Source of the DNA: Rouxiella badensis | Lineage (GTDB): Bacteria; Pseudomonadota; Gammaproteobacteria; Enterobacterales; Enterobacteriaceae | Length of the DNA stretch: 64,000 bases | Assembly (NCBI RefSeq): GCF_002093665.1 | Contig: NZ_MRWE01000005.1 | Span: 62,001 to 126,000, forward strand | Direction of reading: 5' to 3' | Shown here: positions 1 to 8,430 of the stretch, one piece after another | Layout: each line of letters begins with the position of its first letter | Position numbering within the stretch: position 1 is the first letter of the stretch | Notes under the pieces: model-generated | Seen by the model: only the letters and a program-made list of their open reading frames with translations | The model's database searches: none | What the model was told of the DNA's origin: nothing | Program-made: the position numbers and the translations under genes

Positions 1-1
1 C

Positions 2-892
2 AGCAACAGTAACCTGCGATCGACGCTGTTCAACCATTCTGTCTACGCCAAAGACAGCATCCACTTTACCGACCACTGGATTGGGGTCATCGGTGGTCGC
101 TATCAGCACTACAATCAAAAGGGTTCTTCCGGCTTCGTGACGCCGGTCGAGACGCAAAACGATACCGCCAACAAGTTCCTGCCACAGGTTGGATTGGTGT
201 ACATGCTCAACGATTCCCTGTCGTTCTACGGCAACTTCAGCAAGTCGTTTACGCCTTCAACCGACGTCGATGACGACGGCAATACCGCGCAGCCAGAACT
301 GGGTACCACCTATGAGATAGGCAGTAAATGGCAGATTTCTCCCCGCCTTGATGCCACTGTCGCGCTTTACCGCATCGATGAAAAAGACATGTCGGTATAC
401 ATCAATGGCGTCACGCGCAACATTCCAAAAGCACGTTCAAGCGGCGTCGAGCTTGAGCTGAACGGAGAAATAGCCAAAGACTGGAGCGTCAGCGCCAACT
501 ACGCCTACGACAAGACCGAGATAGTTGAGGACAACGTGTCGCAGAACAACGTCGGTAACCGTCTGGTGAATGCGCCCACCAACATGGGGAGCCTGTACGT
601 CAGCCATACTCTGCGCTGGCTGCCGGTTCCGGGCGATATTCGCCTCGGCGGCGGTGCGCGCTATGTTGGCACGCGGGCGGGCGATCCTGAAAACAGCTTC
701 ACCATGCCAGCCTATACGGTGGCGGATGCCTTCATCACCTGGGACAACGCGTTGCTCGGCAAACACACTCAGTTGCGTTTGAACGTTAACAACATCTTCA
801 ATAAGGAATACTACACCTCAAGCGCCGGTAACCTGCGCGTTGAAGAAGGCGAGACCCGCAATGTGGTGTTGTCGGCCAGCGTCGATTTCTGA
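2..892 (+). CDS. TonB-dependent siderophore receptor, C-terminal part (cut by window edge)
   Basis: The reading frame is open from base 2, so the 5' end lies outside the window; about 296 residues of the barrel are visible. Alternating beta-strand segments, sections such as YGNFSKSFTPS and LRLNVNNIFNKEYY, and a C-terminal aromatic residue (SASVDF) are typical of TonB-dependent outer-membrane receptors for ferric siderophores. The barrel binds a ferric chelate and passes it to the periplasm using TonB energy. The convergent downstream gene encodes a periplasmic iron-type binding protein preceded by a Fur box, which supports a role in iron. The ligand cannot be read from the sequence. A FoxA/FhuE/FpvA-like hydroxamate receptor is the best guess. 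Confidence 0.85.
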   Translation, partial: SNSNLRSTLFNHSVYAKDSIHFTDHWIGVIGGRYQHYNQKGSSGFVTPVETQNDTANKFLPQVGLVYMLNDSLSFYGNFSKSFTPSTDVDDDGNTAQPELGTTYEIGSKWQISPRLDATVALYRIDEKDMSVYINGVTRNIPKARSSGVELELNGEIAKDWSVSANYAYDKTEIVEDNVSQNNVGNRLVNAPTNMGSLYVSHTLRWLPVPGDIRLGGGARYVGTRAGDPENSFTMPAYTVADAFITWDNALLGKHTQLRLNVNNIFNKEYYTSSAGNLRVEEGETRNVVLSASVDF

Positions 893-975
893 TGCTCTGC
901 ATCTAGAAAAAATCATAAAAAAATCAGGATTTACTCATGAGAAATGGCTGCCGGAAGGTTCCGGCAGCCTGGCGG

Positions 976-2100
976 TTAGGGCTTGGCCTGGAGTCGAGTC
1001 CAGTAGGTTCCCGTTAGAGGGATAGGTAAAAACTGCTGGTACAGAGTTTTCAGCGTTTGATCGGGGTCCAGCGAGGCAAACAGCTGCGGATAAAACACCT
1101 TGGCGAACACTTCCACGTCAATGAGGTGGTAAGGGCTTAAATAGAAGTTGTGCCACAGGCTGTAGGCGTTCCCCTCTTTCACCGCGCGCAGATTCGACAG
1201 AATTAGCTGGTTTGACATTAACGACCTGAAGCTGTTTTCTGCCCGTTCCTTCGAGACCTGCGGGCCGAGCTGCAAATCGTCCGGCTTTTCAGGACCCGAC
1301 ATGCCGGTGGTGAGGTAGACGTCAGGATTGGCAACAATAACCGATTCAGGATTCATCTCGCCATACACGCCCTTGAAGGCCTTTTTAGCGATATTATCGC
1401 CGCCGGCAAACGCCAGCAGGTCAGCGAGATTACCGTTGGCAACCGTGGTACAGCAGCTCTCTCTTCTGCCCAAATGCAGTTGCAGCATCACCCTGGGCTT
1501 TTTACCCTGATAATTCGCCAGCGTTTGGCTAATATGCTGCATATGCTGCTGATAAAAATCAATAAAGCGTTCAGCTTTCTGTTGAGTATTCAATGCCTGG
1601 CCGAGCAGCCGCAGGCTCGGAACGGTGTTATGCAGTTGATCGACGCGAAAATCGACGTAGATAAACGGCACCTTGGCCTTATCCAGCTGCTGTTCAAGCG
1701 TTCCTTCATTCGACGACCGTTTGGCATAGCGCGGCAGGATAACAAGGTCCGGTTTTAAGGCGATGATCTTCTCTGCGCTCATCTGGTCGTAACTGGTGTT
1801 GCCTATCTGTTCGACGCTGGCAATATGCGGGAACGCCTTCACGTAAAGCTGCCAGCTCTGCGGGTCATAATGCTGCATGTCACCCGGCCAACCCACCACG
1901 TGGGCCGAAGGGTCACCGTCTTCAATCAGCGCCAGACTGTAGAGCATGCGGCTCTCACCAAGCACTATTCGCTGTGGATTATCGGGGATCTCGACCTTCC
2001 GCTGGTAAATATCGACAACCGTTTTGGCCTGCGCCGTCTGGATTACTGCACCACTGCCTACCGCAATAGCGATGGCCATTGCCCAACTTGAGAAACGCAT
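976..2100 (-). CDS. Periplasmic ABC substrate-binding protein, iron-siderophore (FecB/BtuF fold) type
   Basis: A 374-residue protein with a hydrophobic signal sequence ending at AQA. It then shows the fold of class III binding proteins: an early PQRIVL segment, a second domain starting near DLVILPRYA, and VIVANPDVYLTTG. I start it at 2100 because a GAGG Shine-Dalgarno lies just upstream. The longer in-frame start at 2160 adds an Ile-rich stretch that would be translated Fur box. No permease or ATPase gene is adjacent, so it must use a transporter encoded elsewhere or upstream of the window. It converges with the siderophore receptor gene. The Fur box in its leader predicts repression by iron. 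Substrate specificity is inferred. Confidence 0.8.
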   Translation of the reverse strand: MRFSSWAMAIAIAVGSGAVIQTAQAKTVVDIYQRKVEIPDNPQRIVLGESRMLYSLALIEDGDPSAHVVGWPGDMQHYDPQSWQLYVKAFPHIASVEQIGNTSYDQMSAEKIIALKPDLVILPRYAKRSSNEGTLEQQLDKAKVPFIYVDFRVDQLHNTVPSLRLLGQALNTQQKAERFIDFYQQHMQHISQTLANYQGKKPRVMLQLHLGRRESCCTTVANGNLADLLAFAGGDNIAKKAFKGVYGEMNPESVIVANPDVYLTTGMSGPEKPDDLQLGPQVSKERAENSFRSLMSNQLILSNLRAVKEGNAYSLWHNFYLSPYHLIDVEVFAKVFYPQLFASLDPDQTLKTLYQQFLPIPLTGTYWTRLQAKP

Positions 2101-2133
2101 AAGGCCTCGAAGTTCATCTTCAAAGCCATGGAT

Positions 2134-2152
2134 GATAATGATTATCGTTATT
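2134..2152 (-). promoter_or_regulatory. Fur box
   Basis: The 19-mer GATAATGATTATCGTTATT matches the classical Fur consensus GATAATGATAATCATTATC at 16 of 19 positions. It lies 34 bases upstream of the start of the binding-protein gene at 2100 and overlaps the last codons of the GNAT gene. This is the expected place for iron repression of the binding-protein gene. Confidence 0.8.
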
Positions 2153-2708
2153 TTTCGCAATCAAAGGGTGGGGTTGTCTCTCCCTCGCCGAGGGTTCGCT
2201 GCATCATAATGGTGTTAACCCAACGCCCATGCTTGAAACCGACGCCGGTCAGTTGCCCGATGACGTGAAATCCGAGCGACTGATGGAGCCTCAGTGAGGC
2301 GATATTTTCGCTGTTACCGATGACCGCCATCATCTGACGCCAGCCGCCGCGTTCGGCGCGCAAAATCGCCTCGGCCATCAGGCTTTTTCCCACGCCTTTA
2401 CCCTGGTGCGCTTCGGCGATATATACCGAACCTTCTACGGTAAATCGGTAGGCATAGCGTGGCCGGTAGGGTGAGAGATAGCAGTAGCCTAGGACTTGCC
2501 CAAATTGGCGTGCAACCAGATAGGGCAAACCTTTGCCGAGCACGTTTCTGCGGCGCAGCAGCATCTCCTCGAGCGTCGGCGCTTCGGTCTCGAAGCTCGA
2601 CAATCCGTGGATCACGTGATGTGCATAAATCTTCTGCACTTCCACCATATCCGCTTCGCTGGCATCGCACAGCTCAAGGGCATTTTCTGTGTAACTCTCG
2701 GGTAACAT
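2148..2708 (-). CDS. GNAT N-acetyltransferase, phosphinothricin-acetyltransferase/MnaT type
   Basis: A 186-residue GCN5-related acetyltransferase. The acetyl-CoA pyrophosphate loop HQGKGVGKSL follows a SVYI strand, and ASLRLHQSLGFH is the C-terminal signature. The layout FTVEGSVYI...HQGKGVG...LHQSLGF...GRW is that of the PAT/MnaT group, which acetylates the amino group of phosphinothricin, methionine sulfone or sulfoximine. The exact substrate is unknown. Its 3' end overlaps the Fur box of the next gene on the same strand. It is divergent from the LysR gene, whose product could regulate it. Confidence 0.85.
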   Translation of the reverse strand: MLPESYTENALELCDASEADMVEVQKIYAHHVIHGLSSFETEAPTLEEMLLRRRNVLGKGLPYLVARQFGQVLGYCYLSPYRPRYAYRFTVEGSVYIAEAHQGKGVGKSLMAEAILRAERGGWRQMMAVIGNSENIASLRLHQSLGFHVIGQLTGVGFKHGRWVNTIMMQRTLGEGETTPPFDCEK

Positions 2709-2812
2709 AGCGTTTTCTCGATATCATTGATTGCGTTGTTTTCAAGAGTAAAGTAAACAGTTAACTTAATGTAGCTTTGTCAACTTATCATCGGCATAAG
2801 AAAAACTTTGGT

Positions 2813-3736
2813 ATGAACCGACACCCCTCGCCCAAACTGAATCTCGAACAGCTCGCGACCTTCGAACTGGTGGTTCGCCACGGCAGTTTTTCGGCAGCCG
2901 CCGAGCAGCTCGGACTGACCCAGCCTGCGGTCAGCCTGCAAGTCCGTCAGTTAGAAAAATACTTCAACCTCAAACTGCTCGAACGCATCGCCAAGCGCAT
3001 GAAGCCGACCTCGGCAGGCAGCACGTTACTTGAGCATATCGCGCAACTCGACAACAGCGTCGAGCTCGCGCTGCGCGCAATGGCGGTCCACGCACAAGGA
3101 GTCAGCGGACAGGTTACGTTAGGCACCGGGGCGACGGCCTGTATTCATTTACTGCCTGAATTACTCGGTCAACTTAAGGTCGACTGGCCAGATCTCGAGG
3201 TGAGCGTCAGGATTGGAAATACCGACGAGATAACCCGTGCCGTTGAGGAGAACCGTTTGGATCTCGGGTTGGTTACCCTTCCCGCCGCGGGAAAAAATAT
3301 GTCGATAACGCCCCTGTATCGCGAGCAGTTTGTGCTGATTGGCCCACAACGCCACGACACGGACCTGTCTTCACTCACGCCCGAACGGCTATGCGGCCTG
3401 CCGCTGGTCTTGTTCGAAACAGGCAGCAGTACGCGATTGCTGATCGACAACTGGTTTCAGTTACAAGGCTTGAAACCCCGTCCGGTCATGGAGCTGGGCA
3501 GTATCGAGGCGATAAAACAGATGGTGAGCAACGGGCTAGGCTATAGCATTGTCCCGCAGCTGGCGCTGCGCGGTGAATCAGCGGGATGCGGACTGGCTCA
3601 GTGTCCGCTCCAGCCGACGCTAGAAAGGCAGCTGGCGCTGGTTCTCAGGCAGGACAAGCCGCTGAATAAAGGGCTGAAAAAGCTTATCGACAAACTGATG
3701 TCGAGACCTATAAGTAAAACTGATTATGTGATTTGA
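2813..3736 (+). CDS. LysR-family transcriptional regulator
   Basis: A 307-residue LTTR. The N-terminal winged helix-turn-helix (LEQLATFELVVRHGSFSAAA, then TQPAVSLQVRQLEK) is followed by a two-lobed effector domain with the usual GTGATA and IVPQLAL segments. I start at ATG 2813; a TTG at 2777 would add 12 residues that do not fit the family. It lies divergent from the GNAT gene and directly upstream of the drug exporter at 3858 on the same strand, so either may be a target. The effector is not predictable. Confidence 0.88.
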   Translation: MNRHPSPKLNLEQLATFELVVRHGSFSAAAEQLGLTQPAVSLQVRQLEKYFNLKLLERIAKRMKPTSAGSTLLEHIAQLDNSVELALRAMAVHAQGVSGQVTLGTGATACIHLLPELLGQLKVDWPDLEVSVRIGNTDEITRAVEENRLDLGLVTLPAAGKNMSITPLYREQFVLIGPQRHDTDLSSLTPERLCGLPLVLFETGSSTRLLIDNWFQLQGLKPRPVMELGSIEAIKQMVSNGLGYSIVPQLALRGESAGCGLAQCPLQPTLERQLALVLRQDKPLNKGLKKLIDKLMSRPISKTDYVI

Positions 3737-3857
3737 AACTCCTCTTTGCCTTTCACTCTGGCCTCCCCCTATTATCTTCGCAGGCTAAGGCTTGAAATAT
3801 TCAGGCCCCTGCTGCCCAGCACCTCGTTTTCTCTCTTTTTGCCGCAGAGCATGTTTT

Positions 3858-5420
3858 ATGACTGATTCAGTTGTTGCCGCACCCTTAACTTTCCGTCGTT
3901 CGTTATTAGCCGTCCTCGGACTGGCGCTGGTACTGATGCTGTCCGCCCTGGATCAAACGGTTATCGGCAATGCGATGCCGTATATCGTGGCCGACCTGGG
4001 TAATTTCGACCTCTACGCCTGGGTTGCCACCAGTTATCTGCTGACCTCGATCATCACCGTGCCGATTTTTGGCCGTCTGGGCGATTACTATGGCCGCAAA
4101 TATTTCGTCATTGCCGCCACGCTGCTGTTCACTCTCTCCTCTGCGCTCTGCTCCTTTGCGGGCACCATGCAGACGCTTATTCTCTGGCGCGCGGTGCAGG
4201 GCATCGCGGGCGGTATGTTGGTCGGCACCGCCTTTGCCTGCATCCCCGAACTGTTCCCCGATACTCGACAACGCCTGCGTTGGCAGATTCTTTTCAGTAC
4301 GGCGTTCAGCATCGTGAATGCGCTAGGTCCAACGCTCGGCGGGATCCTGACTGAGCAATACGGTTGGCGTTCGGTGTTTTATCTTAACCTGCCGCTGGGT
4401 GCGCTGGCGCTGGTGGTGTCGTGGATTTATCTGCCCTATATCAAGCCGCCCAAGAAGGCCGCGATTCGCCTCGACTGGCTGGGCGCACTGCTGATTATGT
4501 GCGCGCTGGGCAGCATGCAGCTGTTGGCGGAGTTTTTACCGAGCAACGGTTCGGCCTTCTCGCTGATTGGCCTGATGCTGGCCTGCGGACTCAGTGCCGC
4601 GCTGTTGGTGTATCAACAACGACGTGCTCATTCGCCTATCCTGCCACCGGCGCTCTTCGCCATCGGCCCGGTTAAGCAACTATTTACTATTTCGATATTA
4701 ATCGGTGCGGTGCTGTTTACCCTGCTCTACTTTATGCCGCTGCTGTTTCAGGGGGGATACGGATATTCGCCGAAGCAGGCGGCGTGGCTGGTCACACCGA
4801 TGGGTGTGAGCATTACTGTCAGCGCGATTATCAATGGTCGTATTGTGACCCGCATGAATAACCCGATGCGTCTGCCGCAGATGGGCTTTCTGGTCGCCGC
4901 CAGCGCCTGTGCACTGCTGGCGTTGCTCGGCAGTCGTGGACACTTCGGCGTACTGATGGGACTGATGATGATGGCGGGGATCGGCATTGGTTTCATCCTG
5001 CTGAACGTGACCATTTTTATTCAGACGCTGGCACCGCGTGAATTTCTCGGCATTGCCACCGCCCTGACCCAGTCTCTTCGTCTGGTCGGCGGCCTGCTTG
5101 GGACGGCGCTGACTGGCGCAGCCGTGACGAAGTGGTACAGCGTTCACGTGGCAGGCAAGCTGCTGGACGGCAGCAACGCTGTGCTTCCCGAGTCGGTTCA
5201 GCGGCATTTTGCCGACCCGCAGGTGCTGTTGCAGCCGGTGGCAGCGCAGTTTGTGTCGTATTATCCACTCGCTCGCAGCGCCATGGTCAACGCGATTGAT
5301 ATAGGTCTGGCGGTCTGTGCCTTACTGGCATTATTGGCCTTTTGGCAGTCAACCCGCCTGCCGCTGATTCAATTTCCCGGGGTAGCGGTGAAACAGACGC
5401 AGAAACCTCAAGAATCTTGA
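3858..5420 (+). CDS. MFS multidrug exporter, DHA2 (EmrB/QacA) family
   Basis: A 520-residue, highly hydrophobic protein with features of the 14-helix drug:H+ antiporters. It shows LDQTVIGNAMPYI in helix 1 (the motif D1 region), FGRLGDYYGRK as motif A between helices 2 and 3, and GPTLGGILTEQYGWRSVFYLNLP as motif C. It probably exports hydrophobic or cationic toxic compounds across the inner membrane, using the proton gradient. I start at ATG 3858 rather than 3792, because the longer form adds a Cys/Pro-rich leader with no family match. No adjacent membrane-fusion gene is present, so it may act alone. The LysR gene upstream is a candidate regulator. Confidence 0.88.
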   Translation: MTDSVVAAPLTFRRSLLAVLGLALVLMLSALDQTVIGNAMPYIVADLGNFDLYAWVATSYLLTSIITVPIFGRLGDYYGRKYFVIAATLLFTLSSALCSFAGTMQTLILWRAVQGIAGGMLVGTAFACIPELFPDTRQRLRWQILFSTAFSIVNALGPTLGGILTEQYGWRSVFYLNLPLGALALVVSWIYLPYIKPPKKAAIRLDWLGALLIMCALGSMQLLAEFLPSNGSAFSLIGLMLACGLSAALLVYQQRRAHSPILPPALFAIGPVKQLFTISILIGAVLFTLLYFMPLLFQGGYGYSPKQAAWLVTPMGVSITVSAIINGRIVTRMNNPMRLPQMGFLVAASACALLALLGSRGHFGVLMGLMMMAGIGIGFILLNVTIFIQTLAPREFLGIATALTQSLRLVGGLLGTALTGAAVTKWYSVHVAGKLLDGSNAVLPESVQRHFADPQVLLQPVAAQFVSYYPLARSAMVNAIDIGLAVCALLALLAFWQSTRLPLIQFPGVAVKQTQKPQES

Positions 5421-5501
5421 GTAAAAAGCGCGTTAAGTCTGAGATTTTTGACTGTTAGCGATTACACTAGGTATCACTTTCCTCAAAGGGATACCAAAGC
5501 A

Positions 5502-5774
5502 ATGAAAAGACTGACACAGCAGGACATGACGGAAAGCGAGCAACGCGAGTTAAAAACGCAGCTAGACAGGGCGAGAAAGGCCCAGGGACGTGATCTGACC
5601 AATTCGGAAAACAACCGCATTAAAGACGATTATATTGATGCATTAATGGCTGAAAAAGAGAAAGTCGCTAGCAAAGCGCGAGCAGAAAAACGCCGTGCCA
5701 AAGCCAATGCCACGCCAAGCACTTCGGCAACTTATGACTGGACTGCCAGAACCCATCCTCGCGGCCGTCGCTAA
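5502..5774 (+). CDS. yjbD: YjbD-like DUF3811 small basic protein
   Basis: A 90-residue, charged, probably helical cytoplasmic protein starting MKRLTQQDMTESEQ and containing GRDLTNSENN. This matches my recollection of E. coli YjbD closely, including the Arg-rich end HPRGRR. The function of the family is unknown. I start at 5502 rather than 5448 because the family begins with this Lys-Leu-Thr-Gln-Gln segment and an AAAGGG lies upstream. It is followed by a strong intrinsic terminator, so it is probably a monocistronic unit. Confidence 0.85.
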   Translation: MKRLTQQDMTESEQRELKTQLDRARKAQGRDLTNSENNRIKDDYIDALMAEKEKVASKARAEKRRAKANATPSTSATYDWTARTHPRGRR

Positions 5775-5790
5775 ACAAGATTTTTGCATT

Positions 5791-5821
5791 AAAAAAGGCA
5801 GCTTCGGCTGCCCTTTTTTTT
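5791..5821 (+). terminator. Intrinsic terminator after yjbD
   Basis: A perfect 6-bp GC stem, GGCAGC-TTCG-GCTGCC, is preceded by an A-run and followed by a T-run. The A/T symmetry lets it serve both yjbD and the convergent rhodanese gene. Confidence 0.93.
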
Positions 5822-5841
5822 GGCGGATTCTCCCCCCCGTA

Positions 5842-7122
5842 TTAGATCAAACGAAAGCCGTGAGTATCATCACGTTCGAGCTGCGCCACCAAACCTTTCT
5901 CCCAATCCTGATAGGCCTGTATTGCCTCAGGGCTGGCGTCGTCTTGCTCATGCTGACGCAGGTATTTGTCGCGTGGATTCTGCAAATACGGCGAATCGCC
6001 GTGCTCCAGCGGGCGCTGTTCATCGATCCATTTAAGCGTGCCGCCGTGGAGTAAATAGGTCGGTGATCCCGTCAACTCCGCCACTTCGGTGACGGCGTAA
6101 CGCGCCAGAAAACCGCTGCCACAGGTCACTACCCAGCGTTTATAAGCTGGACGCTGCGACAACGTCTGCGGCAGCTGGCTGCGTGCGGTAAAAACCGCAC
6201 CGGGAATGCGACGGTTACGAAAATTGGCGCTAAGCGTCAGGTCCACTATCCCGGTTTCCCCTTCCTCAAGCCACTGTTGCAGCTGCTGGCCATCAATACT
6301 TTCAATCGCAGGAACCGGTGCCGAGGTGACAGTCCCGTTACCTGATTCGGTAAACAGTGCCTCAGGCTTGCCGCCGTCGGCCAGCACGAAGGCGTCCCAG
6401 TTCAACTGGGCCAAACGTGACGCCGCGAGATTCGCCCTTACGCCGTCGTTATCGATAAGCACCACGCGTGCCCCACGTACGCTGGCAAACTGGTCGATGG
6501 ACTGCGTCAGTCTGTCTCCCGGGACATTACGCGCACCCGGCAAATGACCGGCCTGAAACTCTTCGGGGCTGCGCACGTCGAACAGATAAAGTGTGCGTTG
6601 GCCATCGGCCTGCCACTGGATAAACTGCGCTAAATCGATCTGCTGAGCCCCAGTGCGTGCCGCCCATTCACGAGCGATTTCCGGCGCGCTTTCTTGTGGC
6701 GCAGAAGGCTGATGATGATATTCGGCCCACGCGGCAAAGGCTTTGCTCTGTGAATTAAGATCGGTAAAAACCTCACCCCCCGCCTCTTTCCAACCGGCGA
6801 GGTCGCCCGCCAACAGCGCCACATCGACATATCCCAGCGCCTTAAGTCGCTGATACGCGACTTCAGCCAGCCGCGTTCCGGTGCGCGGGTTATAACGTTG
6901 TCCGTTGTCATACAGCGTGATAGCGGTGCTACGACGCGGTATGCGGTCAAGCACCTCAATCTCCAGCTTCGACAGCGGCAGATTGGTGGCAAATAGCGGA
7001 TGACCGGTGCCGAAATCGGCCTCTTCACGCAGATCAACGATAGCCACTTCCTGACCATTGCGCAGCGCCTGAGTCAGTTCGGCAGTGTGGCGTAAGGGAA
7101 TTGAATTTAGAGAATCAGACAT
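5842..7122 (-). CDS. Triple-rhodanese-domain sulfurtransferase
   Basis: A 426-residue protein with three consecutive rhodanese-like domains (roughly residues 10-118, 155-255 and 273-375). Only the third keeps a cysteine at the sulfur-carrying position (C334, in VTCGSG). At the same place domain 1 has aspartate (D72, YDNG) and domain 2 has aspartate (D224, IDNDG). So there is one active and two degenerate domains. It likely moves sulfane sulfur from thiosulfate or a persulfide donor. I start at 7122, where a GGAG lies nine bases upstream; the longer form from 7218 is unlikely. It is divergent from the sulfonate genes at 7318, which places it in sulfur assimilation. Confidence 0.85.
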   Translation of the reverse strand: MSDSLNSIPLRHTAELTQALRNGQEVAIVDLREEADFGTGHPLFATNLPLSKLEIEVLDRIPRRSTAITLYDNGQRYNPRTGTRLAEVAYQRLKALGYVDVALLAGDLAGWKEAGGEVFTDLNSQSKAFAAWAEYHHQPSAPQESAPEIAREWAARTGAQQIDLAQFIQWQADGQRTLYLFDVRSPEEFQAGHLPGARNVPGDRLTQSIDQFASVRGARVVLIDNDGVRANLAASRLAQLNWDAFVLADGGKPEALFTESGNGTVTSAPVPAIESIDGQQLQQWLEEGETGIVDLTLSANFRNRRIPGAVFTARSQLPQTLSQRPAYKRWVVTCGSGFLARYAVTEVAELTGSPTYLLHGGTLKWIDEQRPLEHGDSPYLQNPRDKYLRQHEQDDASPEAIQAYQDWEKGLVAQLERDDTHGFRLI

Positions 7123-7317
7123 AGGACGTGCTCCACGCATCGAAGGCTCGGAATGAGACAATGATATGCAGGCTAGCACCGGGCCTGAGGATGCAAAATT
7201 CATATTATCGCTAACCAAATGTTAAATTTTGATTTCTCAGCGCGGACCAGGCTGTCTAAGGTAAATCTCGTCTGCCATCTGATGTGGTGAGGGTTATTAA
7301 CAGCGGGAGTATCAGCC

Positions 7318-8430
7318 ATGAGCGTTCAATTTATTGGGATGATCGGCCATCGATTAGCCTCGGAGACTATTGCGCCCACTGGGCCAGTGTTTGATAAGCA
7401 ATATATTGCCGACTTCGCAAAAGCCCACGAAAATGCCGGATTCGACCGAGTTCTGGTGGCCTATGGGTCCGATCAACCCGATGGTTTTCTGGTGACTGCT
7501 CACGCAGGCGCCAGTACCTCGAGAATTAAATTCCTGCTGGCTCATCGCCCAGGATTCGTTGAACCGACGCTTGCCGCACGCAAGCTGGCAACGCTTGATA
7601 ACCTCCTCGACGGGCGTTTGGCAGTGCACATCATCAGCGGAGGCAGTGATGCCGAGCAGCGCCGCGACGGAGATTTCCTCGACAAAGCCCAGCGCTACGC
7701 CCGCACCGAAGAGTTTTTGCAGGTGATTAAAAAGAGTTGGTATTCGGATAAGGGCTATAACCACCGGGGCGAATTCTATCAGGCTGAAAATGCCTTCACG
7801 CAGATAAAACCCCACCAGCCTCGTTTACCGATTTACTTCGGTGGGTCCTCTGATGACGCTATCCGCGTGGCCGGGAAACACGCCGACGTGTTCGCACTTT
7901 GGGGTGAACCGCTCGCCAGCGCGTCCGAAACGGTCAACGCGGTCAAGGCAGAGGCTGAGCGCTATGGCCGTGAGGTAGGCTTCAGCATTTCATTCCGCCC
8001 TATCTTGGGTCGCACCGAGGAAGAAGCATGGCAAAAGGCTGAAATCATACGCGCCCAAGCCAAGGCCCAGCTGGAAAAGAACGGCGTGAACCTCGGTCAG
8101 GCCAAACCACAGAGCGTGGGAGCTCAACGGCTGCTCGATGCGGTAGCGAAAGGCGATCGTCTGGATAACCATCTCTGGACCGGTATCGCGGCGCTGGTCG
8201 GCGGCAGCTCGAATTCGACCGCGCTGGTCGGTACGCCGGAACAAGTCTCGGATGCGCTGCTGAAATACTACGACCTCGGCATCGAGACTTTCCTGATACG
8301 CGGCTTTGATCCGCTTAATGACGCCGTGGAATACGGGCGCGAACTTATTCCTCTCACGCGACAGAAAATTGCCGCACACAAACAGCAGGCGTTAAAGGAA
8401 AGTCTTCCGGCTGCGCATGCAGAATGGTAA
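7318..8430 (+). CDS. LLM-class FMNH2-dependent monooxygenase, SsuD-like
   Basis: A 370-residue bacterial-luciferase-fold enzyme close in layout to alkanesulfonate monooxygenase SsuD. Shared segments are FLLAHRPGFVEPTLAARKLATLDNL, YFGGSSDDA, LWGEP and ALVGTPEQV. Such enzymes use reduced FMN and oxygen to release sulfite from an organosulfonate. No flavin reductase (SsuE) gene is nearby, so reduced FMN must come from elsewhere. It overlaps the downstream binding-protein gene by seven bases, implying coupled translation. The regulator gene cbl follows, and the rhodanese gene is divergent. The substrate could be a sulfonate or another organosulfur compound. Confidence 0.85.
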   Translation: MSVQFIGMIGHRLASETIAPTGPVFDKQYIADFAKAHENAGFDRVLVAYGSDQPDGFLVTAHAGASTSRIKFLLAHRPGFVEPTLAARKLATLDNLLDGRLAVHIISGGSDAEQRRDGDFLDKAQRYARTEEFLQVIKKSWYSDKGYNHRGEFYQAENAFTQIKPHQPRLPIYFGGSSDDAIRVAGKHADVFALWGEPLASASETVNAVKAEAERYGREVGFSISFRPILGRTEEEAWQKAEIIRAQAKAQLEKNGVNLGQAKPQSVGAQRLLDAVAKGDRLDNHLWTGIAALVGGSSNSTALVGTPEQVSDALLKYYDLGIETFLIRGFDPLNDAVEYGRELIPLTRQKIAAHKQQALKESLPAAHAEW

